The translations under genes and the position numbers were made by a program. The notes under the pieces were generated by a model. That model was given only the letters and a program-made list of their open reading frames with translations. It ran no database searches and had not been told where the DNA came from. This document shows, in pieces, positions 50,453 through 60,044 of a DNA stretch of 64,000 nt. The number at the start of each line of letters is the position of its first letter. Positions within the stretch are counted from its first letter, which is position 1. Source of the stretch: Actinomadura latina NBRC 106108 (GTDB taxonomy: Bacteria; Actinomycetota; Actinomycetes; Streptosporangiales; Streptosporangiaceae); assembly GCF_001552195.1 (NCBI RefSeq), contig NZ_BCQS01000009.1:124001-188000 (forward strand). The letters run 5' to 3'.

Positions 50453-51412
50453 GTGCCCCCAGCCCAGAAGCCGCGGGGGGAGGTCACCCGCGGCACCACC
50501 GCCCCCAACCGCCTGCGCCGCGTCGACCGCTGGATCGCCGCGACCCAGGCCCGGCCGCTGCGCATCGGCGGACGTCCGCTGGCCGTCGACCTCGGCTACG
50601 GCGCGTCCCCGGTCACCACCTTCGAGTTCTACTCCCGGCTGCGCGCCGTCTCCCCGCACCTGGAGGTCGTCGGCATCGAGATAGAGCCCGAGAGGGTCAC
50701 CGCCGGCCTCACCCTCCTCGCCGCCCTGAGAGAACCCCCCGAACCACCGGACCCGCCCCCGCCGAAGCAGCCCGAAGCGCCGAAAGGAGCCGGAGCGGTG
50801 CCCACGCGGGACGCGAAAGGAGATCCGGGCCGCACCCGGGAGCCTTTCCCCCGGAAGGCTGCCCGCGGCCCCTATGACGGGTTGTCGTTCCGGCGTGGCG
50901 GGTTCGAGTTGCCGGTTCCCCGCCGGCCCGTGCTCGTCAGGGCGTTCAACGTGCTCCGGCAGTACGACGAGCCGGCTGCCTGGAGCGCATGGGACGATCT
51001 GCGCGCGCGCCTGGCGCCCACGGGCGTCCTCGTAGAAGGGACGTGCGACGAGATCGGGCGACGCGCGGTCTGGGTGACCCTCACCAAGGACGGCCCCCAG
51101 ACCATCACCTTCGCGGCCCATCTGCGCTCGCTGGACCGTCCGTCCGCGCTGGCGGAGCGGCTCCCGAAGACCCTGATCCACCGGAACGTGCCGGGCGAAC
51201 CCGTCCACGCGCTGCTGACCGCGTTCGACCGCTGCTGGGCGACGGCCGCGCCGCACTCGGCGTTCGGCCCCCGCGCGCGCTGGGTCGAGGCCGTGTCACT
51301 GTTGGCGCGGACCCACCCGGTTCTTACACGTCCTCCCTACGGGGGACGAAACCGATGGCGCCTCGGTGAGGTCACCCTCCCCTGGACGGCGGTCGCGCCC
51401 TACTCGCGGTGA
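50453..51412 (+). CDS. class I SAM-dependent methyltransferase-like protein with Pro-rich insert
   Basis: 319 aa from GTG 50453. Motif I region PLAVDLGYGASPVTTFEFYS, acidic loop VVGIEIEPERVTAG; a low-complexity insert of about 60 residues (PPEPPDPPPPKQPEAPKGAG onward) splits the fold before LPVPRRPVLVRAFNVLRQYD. The family lies beside the SDR/mshA region in related actinomycetes. Its 3' end overlaps the SDR gene by 13 bp. Confidence 0.78.
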   Translation: MPPAQKPRGEVTRGTTAPNRLRRVDRWIAATQARPLRIGGRPLAVDLGYGASPVTTFEFYSRLRAVSPHLEVVGIEIEPERVTAGLTLLAALREPPEPPDPPPPKQPEAPKGAGAVPTRDAKGDPGRTREPFPRKAARGPYDGLSFRRGGFELPVPRRPVLVRAFNVLRQYDEPAAWSAWDDLRARLAPTGVLVEGTCDEIGRRAVWVTLTKDGPQTITFAAHLRSLDRPSALAERLPKTLIHRNVPGEPVHALLTAFDRCWATAAPHSAFGPRARWVEAVSLLARTHPVLTRPPYGGRNRWRLGEVTLPWTAVAPYSR

Positions 51413-52158
51413 AGCTTGTAGGGAGCGGCCTGCACGCGGGGCTGGACGTCGATCCGGTCGATGTTGACGTGCGGCGGACGGGTGACGGCCCACGCGACGC
51501 AGTCGGCGACGTCCTCGGCGACCAGCGGCTCCGGCACGCCCTCGTACGGCTTGGCGGCCCGCTCCTCGTCCCCGCGGAACCGGACCAGCGAGAACTCCTC
51601 CGTCTTCACCAGCCCCGGCGCGATCTCGGTGATCCGGACCGGCTCGGCGACCAGTTCCAGGCGCATCACGTCGTTCACCGCGTAGGCGGCGTGCTTGGCC
51701 GCGTTGTACCCGCCGCCGCCCTCGTACGCGACGTGCGCGGCGAGCGAGGTGATGTTCACCACATGGCCGACGCCGCTCTCGACCAGCTTCGGCAGGATCG
51801 CCTTGGTCACCCGCACGAGCCCCAGGACGTTCGTGTCGTACATCGTCCGCCAGTCGGCGAGGTCGGCGTTCGCGACGCTCTCCAGGCCGATCGCGCCGCC
51901 CGCGTTGTTGACCAGCACGTGGCAGGTGCCGACCGCCGCCGCGAGCGCGTCCACCGACTCCTGCGACGTCACGTCCAGCGTCACGGGCGCCACCCTGCCG
52001 GCGCCCGGCACCGACTCGGCGATCTCCTTGGCGAGGGCGTCGAGGCGGTCGCGGCGCCGCGCGGCGAGCACGACGTTGAACCCCTCCGCCGCCAGGCGCT
52101 TCGCCGTGGCCGCCCCGATCCCGCTGCTTGCTCCGGTCACTATCGCGGTCTTACGCAT
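51400..52158 (-). CDS. short-chain dehydrogenase/reductase, serine-dehydrogenase type
   Basis: 252 aa from ATG 52158. NADP motif TAIVTGASSGIGAATAKRLA, NNAGGAIGLESVANADLADW, catalytic ITSLAAHVAYEGGGGYNAAK (Ser, Tyr-x-x-x-Lys). Similar to YdfG 3-hydroxy acid dehydrogenases. Divergent from mshA, convergent with the methyltransferase. Confidence 0.92.
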   Translation of the reverse strand: MRKTAIVTGASSGIGAATAKRLAAEGFNVVLAARRRDRLDALAKEIAESVPGAGRVAPVTLDVTSQESVDALAAAVGTCHVLVNNAGGAIGLESVANADLADWRTMYDTNVLGLVRVTKAILPKLVESGVGHVVNITSLAAHVAYEGGGGYNAAKHAAYAVNDVMRLELVAEPVRITEIAPGLVKTEEFSLVRFRGDEERAAKPYEGVPEPLVAEDVADCVAWAVTRPPHVNIDRIDVQPRVQAAPYKLHRE

Positions 52159-52314
52159 GCGTCCAGTGTCCCGGTGCGCGGGCGTGCCTTGGCAAGGCAC
52201 CCGCGGGCGGGACGCCGGTGAGGTCGATCACTGTGGCGGGAAGTCACGATTGTCCCCCTTGCTGTGGGAACACCAAACACGGTCGATAGGTTGCACTACC
52301 GGAGGTGGTGTGCA

Positions 52315-53631
52315 GTGTCGCGTCGTATCAACCGGGTTGCGACGGTCAGTGTTCATACTTCCCCCCTCGACCAACCTGGTACCGGCGACGCGGGCGGCAT
52401 GAACGTCTACATCGTCGAGGTGGCCAAGCGGCTGGCGGCGCGGGGTGTGGAAGTCGACATCTTCACCCGCGCGACATCGCGGGCCCTGCCACCGGTCGTC
52501 GAACTCGCCCCGGGCGTCCTCGTCCGCAACGTCGTCGCCGGGCCGTTCGAGGAACTGGACAAGACCGAGCTCCCCCGGCATCTCTGCGGCTTCACGTCCG
52601 GGGTGCTGCGCGTCGAGGCGTCCCACGACCCCGGCCACTACGACCTGCTGCACACGCACTACTGGCTGTCCGGGCAGGCCGGATGGGCCGTCAAGCAGCG
52701 GTGGGGCGTGCCGCTCGTCCACTCCATGCACACGATGGCGAAGGTCAAGAACGCGGCACTCGCCGACGACGACAAGCCGGAGCCGGCCGAGCGCGTCCTC
52801 GGCGAGGAGCAGGTCGTGGCCTCGTCCGACCACCTCGTCGCGAACACGTCCAAAGAGGCCCACGAACTCGTCGGCCTCTACGACGCCGACCCCGGGCGCG
52901 TCGCGACCGTCCCGCCCGGCGTCGACCTCTCCCTGTTCCGTCCCGAGTCGCCGATCCTGGCCCGCAGCACCGGGCTCCTCCCGCACCGCACCGGCCCCGC
53001 GCGCCGCCGCCTCGACTTGCCCCGCGACGCGTACGTGCTGCTGTTCGTCGGCCGCATCCAGCCGCTCAAAGCGCCGGACGTCCTGCTGCGCGCCGTCGCC
53101 CGCATGCTCGCGGACGACCCGGCGCTGCGCTCGAAGCTCGTCGTCGCGGTCGTCGGCGGCCCCTCCGGCTCCGGCCGCCGCCGCCCCACCGGGCTCCAGA
53201 ACCTGGCCGCCGAGCTGGGCATCTCGGACGTCATGCGCTTCGAGCCGCCCAGCCCCCAGCACGAGCTGGCCGACTGGTACCGGGCCGCGGACGTCACCGT
53301 CATCCCGTCCCACAGCGAGTCGTTCGGGCTCGTCGCCGTCGAGTCCCAGGCGTGCGGGACGCCCGTCGTGGCCTCCCGCGTCGGCGGCCTCTGCACCGCC
53401 GTCGCGGACGGCGAGTCCGGCGTGCTGATCCCGGGCCACGACCCGGCCGACTACGCCGCCGTCCTGCGCCGCCTGCACGCCGAACCGGGCCTGCACGCCC
53501 GCCTCGCCCGCGGCGCCGTCCGACACGCGGCCGGCTTCGGCTGGGACGCCACCGTCGACCGCCTCCTCGACGTGTATACCGGTGCCATGTCGATTCCGGC
53601 CGTCCCCGTATCCGCGGAGGTCTCAGCGTGA
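52315..53631 (+). CDS. mshA: D-inositol-3-phosphate glycosyltransferase MshA
   Basis: 438 aa from GTG 52315, with GGAGG 9 nt upstream. GT4 features: [40 protein letters not shown], phosphate/UDP site [20 protein letters not shown] and the EX7E region [20 protein letters not shown]. First step of mycothiol synthesis: UDP-GlcNAc plus 1D-myo-inositol-3-phosphate. Overlaps ybjN by GTGA. Confidence 0.96.
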   Translation: MSRRINRVATVSVHTSPLDQPGTGDAGGMNVYIVEVAKRLAARGVEVDIFTRATSRALPPVVELAPGVLVRNVVAGPFEELDKTELPRHLCGFTSGVLRVEASHDPGHYDLLHTHYWLSGQAGWAVKQRWGVPLVHSMHTMAKVKNAALADDDKPEPAERVLGEEQVVASSDHLVANTSKEAHELVGLYDADPGRVATVPPGVDLSLFRPESPILARSTGLLPHRTGPARRRLDLPRDAYVLLFVGRIQPLKAPDVLLRAVARMLADDPALRSKLVVAVVGGPSGSGRRRPTGLQNLAAELGISDVMRFEPPSPQHELADWYRAADVTVIPSHSESFGLVAVESQACGTPVVASRVGGLCTAVADGESGVLIPGHDPADYAAVLRRLHAEPGLHARLARGAVRHAAGFGWDATVDRLLDVYTGAMSIPAVPVSAEVSA

Positions 53632-54119
53632 CCCCTGTCGAGACCATCCGCGAGACGCTGAAGGCGGCCGAACTGGAGTTCGACGAGCCGCGCGAGGACG
53701 CGTTCTTCGTCAAGCTCCCCGGGCAGCACAAGCTCGCCACCATGACGTGGCTGATCGTCGGCGACCACTCGCTGCACGTCGAGGCGTTCTTCTGCCGCCG
53801 CCCCGACGAGAACCACGCCGAGTTCTACCGGTTCCTGCTGGAGAAGAACGGCCGCATGTACGGGGTCGCCTTCGCCCTCGACGACGTCGGCGACGTCCAC
53901 CTCGTCGGCAGGCTCCCCCTCTCCTCCATCTCGCCGGACGAGATCGACCGCATCCTCGGCTGCGTCCTCACCTACTCCGACGAGAACTTCGACAAGGCCC
54001 TCGAACGCGGGTTCAAGACGTCCATCCAGCGCGAATGGGACTGGCGGGTCAAGCGCGGCGAGAGCCTCGCCAACCTCCAGGCGTTCGCCTCCTTCGCGGA
54101 CCCGGCCAACCGCGGGTGA
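53628..54119 (+). CDS. YbjN domain-containing protein
   Basis: 163 aa from GTG 53628, coupled to msh[61 protein letters not shown] and [20 protein letters not shown] give the two-layer YbjN/T3SS-chaperone-like fold. Conserved after mshA in actinomycetes; role unknown. Confidence 0.9.
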   Translation: MTPVETIRETLKAAELEFDEPREDAFFVKLPGQHKLATMTWLIVGDHSLHVEAFFCRRPDENHAEFYRFLLEKNGRMYGVAFALDDVGDVHLVGRLPLSSISPDEIDRILGCVLTYSDENFDKALERGFKTSIQREWDWRVKRGESLANLQAFASFADPANRG

Positions 54120-54148
54120 CCCGCGCGGGGCCGATAGGCTCTGGTGCC

Positions 54149-54973
54149 ATGGCGACCTTGGTATTGCTCCGGCATGGCGAAAGCGTCTGGAACGCGGAAG
54201 GGCTGTTCACCGGCTGGGTGGACGTCGACCTGTCCACGAAGGGCGAGAGTGAGGCGACCCGCGGCGGCGACCTGCTGCTCGACGCCGACATCACCCCCGA
54301 CGTGGTGCACACGTCCCTGCTGAAGCGGGCCATCCGCACCGCCAACATCGCCCTGGACGTCGCGGACCTGCTCTGGATCCCCGTTGAGCGCTCCTGGCGG
54401 CTGAACGAGCGCCACTACGGCGCCCTCCAGGGCAAGAACAAGGCGCAGACGCGCGAGGAGTTCGGCGAAGAGCAGTTCATGACCTGGCGCCGCTCCTACG
54501 ACACCCCGCCGCCGCCCATCAAGGACGACGACCCCCTCTCGCAGGTCAACGACCTCCGCTACGCCGAGCTGCCGTCCGAGCTGATCCCGCGCTCGGAGTG
54601 CCTCGCCGACGTCGTCGACCGCATGCTGCCCTACTGGTACGACTCGATCGTCCCGGACCTCGCCGTCGGCAAGACCGTCCTGGTCGCCGCGCACGGCAAC
54701 TCGCTCCGCGCCATGGTCAAGCACCTGGACGACATCTCCGACGAGCAGATCGTCGGCCTCAACATCCCGACCGGCATCCCGCTCGTCTACGAGCTGGACG
54801 ACGACTTCGCCCCGCTGAAGCGCGGCGGCGAGTACCTCGACCCGGCCGCCGCCAAGGCCGCGATCGAGGCCGTCAAGAACCAGGGCGCCGCCAAGAAGGA
54901 CGCCCCGAAGCCTCCCACGCCGCCCGCGAAGGACGCCAAGAAGGACAAGCCCCGCCGCGGCCGCAAGAAGTGA
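54149..54973 (+). CDS. gpmA: 2,3-bisphosphoglycerate-dependent phosphoglycerate mutase
   Basis: 274 aa; a TAGGCT -10 box lies 8 nt before ATG 54149. [20 protein letters not shown] (RHG, catalytic His9), [20 protein letters not shown] and [20 protein letters not shown] are canonical. The enzyme interconverts 3- and 2-phosphoglycerate. It carries an extra Lys/Pro-rich tail of about 35 residues ([26 protein letters not shown]) beyond the usual 249-aa form. Confidence 0.96.
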   Translation: MATLVLLRHGESVWNAEGLFTGWVDVDLSTKGESEATRGGDLLLDADITPDVVHTSLLKRAIRTANIALDVADLLWIPVERSWRLNERHYGALQGKNKAQTREEFGEEQFMTWRRSYDTPPPPIKDDDPLSQVNDLRYAELPSELIPRSECLADVVDRMLPYWYDSIVPDLAVGKTVLVAAHGNSLRAMVKHLDDISDEQIVGLNIPTGIPLVYELDDDFAPLKRGGEYLDPAAAKAAIEAVKNQGAAKKDAPKPPTPPAKDAKKDKPRRGRKK

Positions 54974-54979
54974 CCGCCG

Positions 54980-55004
54980 AGGGGCCGCCCGGGTGGCGGC
55001 CCCT
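54980..55004. terminator. bidirectional terminator between gpmA and phoU
   Basis: AGGGGCCGCC-CGGGT-GGCGGCCCCT, a 10-bp stem between convergent gpmA and phoU. It lacks a T-run; it probably halts both genes. Confidence 0.65.
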
Positions 55005-55037
55005 CACCCCGCGACCGCCGAGAAGATCCCGGCGCCG

Positions 55038-55700
55038 TCAGGACAGGTCGGTGATCTCCTCCGGGTGCTGGCCGGTCACCAGGTACACGACGTTCTCCGC
55101 CACGTGGACGGCGTGGTCGGCGAAGCGCTCGAAGTAGCGGCCGGCGAGCGTGATGTCGACGGCGGGCTCGACGCCGTGCCTCCACTTGGGCGACAGCAGG
55201 ATGTCGAACAGGCGCCGGTGGAGCCGGTCCATCTGGTCGTCGTCGGCGTCCAGTTCGAGGCCCATCTCCACGTCCTGGGACGCGATCACGCTGCCCGTCT
55301 TCGCGATCATGCGCTCGGCGATCTGCCCCATCTCCAGGACGGTGGCCTGCAGTTCCGGCGGGACGGCCGACTCCGGGTGCCGGCGGCGGGCGGTCTTGGC
55401 GATGTGCACGGCGAGGTCGCCCATGCGCTCCAGGTCGCCGCTCATCCGCAGCGCGGTGATCAGTATGCGCAGGTCGCCGGCGACCGGCTGCTGCCGCGCC
55501 ATCAGGTCGAAGACGGTCGCCTCGATGTCCGCGTCGATCTTGTTGACGTGCTCGTCACCGCTGATGACCTCCTCGGACAGCCGCAGGTCGGCGTCCAGCA
55601 GAGCGGTCACCGCGCGGGCCATCGCGGACCGGACGAGGCGGGTCATCTCCACCAGGCTGTCGGTGAGGGAGTCGAGCTCCTCGTGGTAGGCGTCGCGCAC
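55038..55700 (-). CDS. phoU: phosphate signalling protein PhoU
   Basis: 220 aa. Two three-helix PhoU repeats: LDSLTDSLVEMTRLVRSAMA, LRILITALRMSGDLERMGDL (E/DxxxD metal motif) and the second copy VDITLAGRYFERFADHAVHV. Links PstSCAB transport to SenX3-RegX3. Divergent from senX3; the PHO box lies between. Confidence 0.95.
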   Translation of the reverse strand: MRDAYHEELDSLTDSLVEMTRLVRSAMARAVTALLDADLRLSEEVISGDEHVNKIDADIEATVFDLMARQQPVAGDLRILITALRMSGDLERMGDLAVHIAKTARRRHPESAVPPELQATVLEMGQIAERMIAKTGSVIASQDVEMGLELDADDDQMDRLHRRLFDILLSPKWRHGVEPAVDITLAGRYFERFADHAVHVAENVVYLVTGQHPEEITDLS

Positions 55701-55780
55701 TTGGCATCCTTTGCGGGGAAACGGAACCGGAGGGACGGGGGAGGGGCGGACTCGCCCACGTCACAGCCTGCCCCGCCGCC

Positions 55781-55819
55781 GTGAACGGCCCCGGAGGGGA
55801 AGGTGAACTTTCGGCTAAC
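55781..55819. promoter_or_regulatory. PHO box with 11-nt repeat units
   Basis: GTGAAC at 55781, GTGAAC at 55803 and GCTAAC at 55814 sit exactly on an 11-nt grid; the unit at 55792 is degenerate. Reverse complement gives GTTCACC repeats like the Streptomyces PhoP and mycobacterial RegX3 boxes. Probably bound by RegX3 for control of senX3-regX3 and phoU. Confidence 0.7.
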
Positions 55820-55880
55820 GGGGCGTCCTGACCAGGGCCGCCGGGAAGGGCAGCCCGGAACGCCGCTTACGATCCGAGGT

Positions 55881-57086
55881 GTGGAGGTCGAGATTGTGGC
55901 GAGCCTTGCCGGGCTCGCCGGGCTCGTGATCGGGCTCACGACTGGATTGGCGGTGCGCGTGAGCGAGCGAGCGCAGCGAACCCCGGCGCCGGCGGCCCCC
56001 GTGGGGACGCTCCCGCCGGGCGTCGCCTCGGTGCTGAGCGTCCTGCGGTCGTCGGCCGTCGTCGTGGACGGCGCGGACCGGGTGCTGCGCGCCAGCTCCG
56101 CCGCGCGGGCGTACGGCCTGGTCAGCGGCGACCGGCTCGTCGTGGACGAGGTCCTCGCGATGACCCGGCTCGTCCGCCGGGACGGGGAGATCCGGGAGAC
56201 CGAGATCCAGGTCGGGCCGATGAGCGTGCGGAGCCGCGCGGACGGCCGCTGGTTCGCGGTCCGGGTCGCGCCGCTCGGCTCGCACGGGCTCGTCCTCGTG
56301 CTGGCCGAGGACCTCACCGACATGCACCGCACCGAGGCGATCCGCCGAGACTTCGTGGCGAACGTCAGCCACGAGCTGAAGACCCCGGTCGGCGCCCTGT
56401 CGCTGCTGGCCGAGACCGTCGAGGGCGCCGCCGACGACCCCGAGGCCGTCCGCCGGTTCGCCGGGCGGATGCAGTACGAGTCGGTGCGGCTCAACAACCT
56501 CGTCCAGGACCTGATGACGCTGTCGCGGGTCCAGGGGCAGGAGCCGCTGCCCGACATGAAGGCCGTCGCCCTGGACGAGGTCATGGCGGAGGCGTTCGAG
56601 CGCTGCCAGTTCAAGGCGTCCGCGAAGGACATAGAGCTGGCGTCCGGCGGCGAGGCGGACCTGCGGGTCCGCGCCGACCAGGAGCTGCTCGTCACCGCGC
56701 TGCGCAACCTCGTCGACAACGCCGTCGCCTACAGCCCCGAACGCACCCGGGTCGTGGTGTCGACCCGGCGGTGCGACGACCGGCACGTCGAGATCAACGT
56801 GTCCGACCAGGGCATCGGCATCCCGGGTACCGAGATAGGCCGGATCTTCGAACGCTTCTACCGGGTCGACCCGGCCCGCTCCCGCCGGACCGGAGGCACC
56901 GGGCTCGGCCTCGCCATCGTCAAGCACGTCACCGGCAAGCACGGCGGCGACGTGACGGTGTGGAGCAAGGAGGGGCACGGGTCGACGTTCACGATCCGGC
57001 TCCCGCTGCTCGACGCCCCGTCCCGTCCCGCCGCCGAGACCGCGGCGCAAGCCCCGCCGAACACCGCCCAGGAGGCAGATCAGTGA
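55881..57086 (+). CDS. senX3: sensor histidine kinase SenX3
   Basis: 401 aa from GTG 55881; TACGAT ahead suits a leaderless start. A single N-terminal helix (VASLAGLAGLVIGLTTGLAV), PAS-like domain, H-box RRDFVANVSHELKTPVGALS (His164), N-box LVDNAVAYSPERT and G-boxes VSDQGIGIPGTEIGRIFERF, GGTGLGLAIVKHVTGK. Phosphate-starvation kinase paired with RegX3; GTGA overlap. Confidence 0.94.
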   Translation: MEVEIVASLAGLAGLVIGLTTGLAVRVSERAQRTPAPAAPVGTLPPGVASVLSVLRSSAVVVDGADRVLRASSAARAYGLVSGDRLVVDEVLAMTRLVRRDGEIRETEIQVGPMSVRSRADGRWFAVRVAPLGSHGLVLVLAEDLTDMHRTEAIRRDFVANVSHELKTPVGALSLLAETVEGAADDPEAVRRFAGRMQYESVRLNNLVQDLMTLSRVQGQEPLPDMKAVALDEVMAEAFERCQFKASAKDIELASGGEADLRVRADQELLVTALRNLVDNAVAYSPERTRVVVSTRRCDDRHVEINVSDQGIGIPGTEIGRIFERFYRVDPARSRRTGGTGLGLAIVKHVTGKHGGDVTVWSKEGHGSTFTIRLPLLDAPSRPAAETAAQAPPNTAQEADQ

Positions 57087-57763
57087 CCCGCGTGCTCGTC
57101 GTGGAAGACGAGGAGTCGTTCAGCGACGCGCTGTCGTACAACCTGCGCAAGGAGGGCTTCGAGGTGGCGGTCGCCGCCACCGGCCCCGACGCGCTGGACA
57201 TCTTCGAGCGCAACGGCGCCGACCTCGTGCTGCTCGACCTGATGCTGCCGGGGCTGCCCGGCACCGAGGTGTGCCGGGAGCTGCGCGCGCGCTCCAGCGT
57301 CCCGGTGATCATGCTGACCGCGAAGGACAGCGAGGTCGACAAGGTCGTCGGGCTGGAGCTCGGCGCCGACGACTACGTCACCAAGCCGTTCTCCACCCGC
57401 GAGCTGATCGCCCGGATGCGGGCCGTCCTGCGCCGCCAGGGCGAGGTGGACGAGCCGGTCGCCGCGACGCTGGAGGCCGGACCGGTCCGGATGGACGTGG
57501 AACGGCACGTCGTCAGCGTCGGCGGCGAGCCCGTCCAGCTGCCGCTGAAGGAGTTCGAGCTGCTGGAGGTGCTGCTGCGCAACGCCGGCCGCGTCCTGAC
57601 CCGGATGCAGCTCATCGACCGCGTGTGGGGCGCCGACTACGTGGGCGACACGAAGACGCTGGACGTCCACATCAAACGGCTCCGCGCCAAGATCGAGGAG
57701 ACCCCGTCCACGCCGCGGTACATCGTGACCGTGCGGGGGCTGGGCTACAAGTTCGAGCCCTGA
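57083..57763 (+). CDS. regX3: response regulator RegX3 (OmpR/PhoB class)
   Basis: 226 aa. Receiver with acidic VVEDEESFSDA, phospho-acceptor Asp52 (VLLDLMLPGLPG), and MLTAKDSEVDKVVG; PhoB winged helix QLPLKEFELLEVLLRNAGRV, DTKTLDVHIKRLRAKIEETP, YIVTVRGLGYKFEP. Translation coupled with senX3. Confidence 0.95.
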   Translation: MTRVLVVEDEESFSDALSYNLRKEGFEVAVAATGPDALDIFERNGADLVLLDLMLPGLPGTEVCRELRARSSVPVIMLTAKDSEVDKVVGLELGADDYVTKPFSTRELIARMRAVLRRQGEVDEPVAATLEAGPVRMDVERHVVSVGGEPVQLPLKEFELLEVLLRNAGRVLTRMQLIDRVWGADYVGDTKTLDVHIKRLRAKIEETPSTPRYIVTVRGLGYKFEP

Positions 57764-57774
57764 CCGGCATGAAG

Positions 57775-57805
57775 AACGGCCCGTCCCGGGGTGGGACGGG
57801 CCGTT
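57775..57805 (+). terminator. terminator after regX3
   Basis: AACGGCCCGTCCC-GGGGT-GGGACGGGCCGTT is a 13-bp perfect stem, followed by TTCTCG. Possibly bidirectional, as the lipoprotein gene converges here. Confidence 0.75.
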
Positions 57806-57845
57806 CTCGATGTGCGGACGGGTCAGTGACCGGCGGCGGCCGGCG

Positions 57846-58691
57846 TCACGCGCCGGGCGTCTTCGAGGCGCCCGGAGTCGGCTCACCGGACGCGCCGGGG
57901 CTCGGGCTGCCCGACGGGCTCGTCGTCCCCGGCGACGGAGTGCCGGACGCCTGGCCGGACGGGGAGGCGAGCGGGTAGGTGAGGTAGTCCTGCTGGTGCG
58001 GCACGATCGGCACCTGGAACTCGACGGCGCCGGCCTTCTCGAACTGCATCCGCACCGGGACCGTCGACCCCGGCTCCAGCTGCGCCTGGGTGAGGCCGGT
58101 GAGCACGACGAGCGGCTGGTCACCCGGGCCGGGGGTCACCGTGGGGCTGCTCTGCGGCGACCCGGTCGTGTTCTGCGACGTCGGCGTGGTGGACGTGTTC
58201 GGCGTGCTGCCCGCCCCGGCGGTCGGCTCCGGGCTCGCGCCGCCCGACGCCCGCCCGGACGGCGTGGCCGAGGGGCTCGCCGCCGGCGGCTTGCCGAGCA
58301 GCTTGACCATGCTGCCCGTCCCGTCCGCCGCGGCGGGCGGCAGCGTGAGGGAGCCGCCCGCGATCTTCGCCCCGCCGAAGGCCGGCGAGCTGACCGAGAC
58401 CAGCCGGTCCTGCCTGCCCTGCACCTGGTTGATCAGCACGCCGTAGAGCGGCATGTCGCCGCCCGGCTTGATCGCCTCGCCGGAGGCCGGCCCCAGCAGG
58501 AACATGTTGCGCAGGTCGATCTGCGACGACGTCGGCTTGTCCTTCGGGACCGTCACGTTGACGCCCTCGGACAGGCGGGTCGGGAAGGCGGACTGGGGAG
58601 TCTCGCCGGCGCCGCAGCCGGAGATCACCGGCGCGATCGCGACGGCGCCCGCGACGGCGAGCACGACCACTCGACGGCTGTTTCGGATCAC
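57846..58691 (-). CDS. lipoprotein with PCu(A)C-like domain
   Basis: 281 aa from GTG 58691 with GAGGAG upstream (ATG 58721 is also possible). Lipobox VISGCGAG after a signal helix VVVLAVAGAVAIAP. Domain: IDLRNMFLLGPASGEAIKPG, MPLYGVLINQVQGRQDRLVS, and VRMQFEKAGAVEFQVPIVPH, similar to the copper-chaperone/DUF461 fold but without the H-M copper motif. A Ser/Pro/Thr/Gly linker interrupts it and forms the C-terminus. Confidence 0.75.
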   Translation of the reverse strand: MIRNSRRVVVLAVAGAVAIAPVISGCGAGETPQSAFPTRLSEGVNVTVPKDKPTSSQIDLRNMFLLGPASGEAIKPGGDMPLYGVLINQVQGRQDRLVSVSSPAFGGAKIAGGSLTLPPAAADGTGSMVKLLGKPPAASPSATPSGRASGGASPEPTAGAGSTPNTSTTPTSQNTTGSPQSSPTVTPGPGDQPLVVLTGLTQAQLEPGSTVPVRMQFEKAGAVEFQVPIVPHQQDYLTYPLASPSGQASGTPSPGTTSPSGSPSPGASGEPTPGASKTPGA

Positions 58692-58919
58692 GGCGTCGGT
58701 CTCCTCGCGAAGTGTCATCAAAGTTGTGAGAGCGGCGTGAGATACGCCAGGGGAAGCGTAGCGAGACCCTGCCGCGGACCCCTCTCCGGGGTGGCCGACA
58801 CGCCTGCGCATGGCGCGAACAATGCTCGGAAACGGACGGAACATGCGTTCCGGACACCACCATCCGGGCGGTCGGCCCTCTCCGCGGGGCCCGTTCCGGC
58901 GGTCGGCCCGTTCCGGCGG

Positions 58920-59693
58920 TCAGCCCGTTCCGAGGGCCTCGACCCGGCCGGTGAGCCCGGGCCCAGGCCTGGGCGCGTGGACGATCTCGGTGACGATGCC
59001 GTCCGGCTGCACGAACACGGCGGTGAGGCCGGTGCCGGCCGGGCCGGGCGTGCCCGGTCCGGGGGCGTAGGCGGTGGCGAGGACGCCGTTCCGGTCTTCG
59101 AGGAGCAGCGGCGTCCCGCCGTGGGCGGTGCCCGCGCACGCCCGCAGCTCCTTCATCGGCGTCGCCTTCCTGTCCCCGGCCGGACGCGGGTCGGCGACGA
59201 GCCAGAAGTTCAGCTGGTACTGCCGCGTCTTGTCCGCGAGATCCGCCACCACGGTCTCGCACTCGTACGCCGGCGGGACGATGCCGATCACGCCGGGACG
59301 CAGGTTCCGCAGCGGGGTGGGGGTGCGGCCTTCCGCGACGGTGTCGATCTCCCGGTCCGGCAGCAGGCCGCCGACCTTGCCGGGACTGGCGGACGGGCGG
59401 GGCGCGAGCTGCGCGCCCGTCGGGCGGGGCACGGGACGCGGGCCGAACGCGGTCATGAGCACGCCGCTCAGCAGCGCGACCAGCAGCGCGCCCGCGATGA
59501 TCGGGATCGCGACGCCGAACCGGGTCACCGGGCGGACGAGGCGCCGGACGCGGGCGTGCCGCCGCCTGCGCCGCTCCTCGCGGTAGTAGGCGGCCATGTC
59601 GCGCTCGAGCTCGCGGGCGTCATCGGGCACGACGACGTCGATGTGCGGAAGCCCGTAGTCGTCGGGCTCCGGGTCACCGCCGTCCGGCCTCAC
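58920..59693 (-). CDS. hypothetical single-pass membrane protein
   Basis: 257 aa from GTG 59693 with GGGGAGG upstream. Cytoplasmic segment DDARELERDMAAYYREERRR, one helix FGVAIPIIAGALLVALLSGV, then an extracytoplasmic domain (ECETVVADLADKTRQYQLNF; VFVQPDGIVTEIVHAPRPGP). Conserved in this neighbourhood upstream of carD in related actinomycetes; no known domain. Confidence 0.65.
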   Translation of the reverse strand: MRPDGGDPEPDDYGLPHIDVVVPDDARELERDMAAYYREERRRRRHARVRRLVRPVTRFGVAIPIIAGALLVALLSGVLMTAFGPRPVPRPTGAQLAPRPSASPGKVGGLLPDREIDTVAEGRTPTPLRNLRPGVIGIVPPAYECETVVADLADKTRQYQLNFWLVADPRPAGDRKATPMKELRACAGTAHGGTPLLLEDRNGVLATAYAPGPGTPGPAGTGLTAVFVQPDGIVTEIVHAPRPGPGLTGRVEALGTG

Positions 59694-60044
59694 GCCGCAC
59701 CTCCCCTCGCCCATCGCGTTCCCGCGCGCCGCGGTCCTATTCGGGGTCTTCCGGGCGCTTCGTACCCGCGCCGCGCGGCATGCTCACCTCCAGTATGGAA
59801 CGCATCCGCACGGCTGGCGGGACGGATGCTTGTAACGGGGCTCCGCTTACCGGTAATGGCGCTCGGATGGGGTCGCGGTGATCTACCGGCTACACTGAGT
59901 ACGGGGAACTGGACGCCGATGCACCAATAAAGGTCTTTGTCAATACCCCAATATGCGGCTTGACCTGCGCATTTGTCGGTAAGGCCGGTTCAGGCACACG
60001 CGTTTCCGTGCTATCCTGGTCCTAGCGGAAGGGGTACTTGTCAC
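59694..60044 (+). promoter_or_regulatory. carD upstream region
   Basis: No gene is seen in these 351 bp. TTCAGG (59989-59994), a 17-nt spacer and TATCCT (60012-60017) form the likely carD promoter. TACACT near 59891 and TTGACC at 59960-59965 could belong to a second promoter. The AT content rises between 59920 and 59960. Confidence 0.5.
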
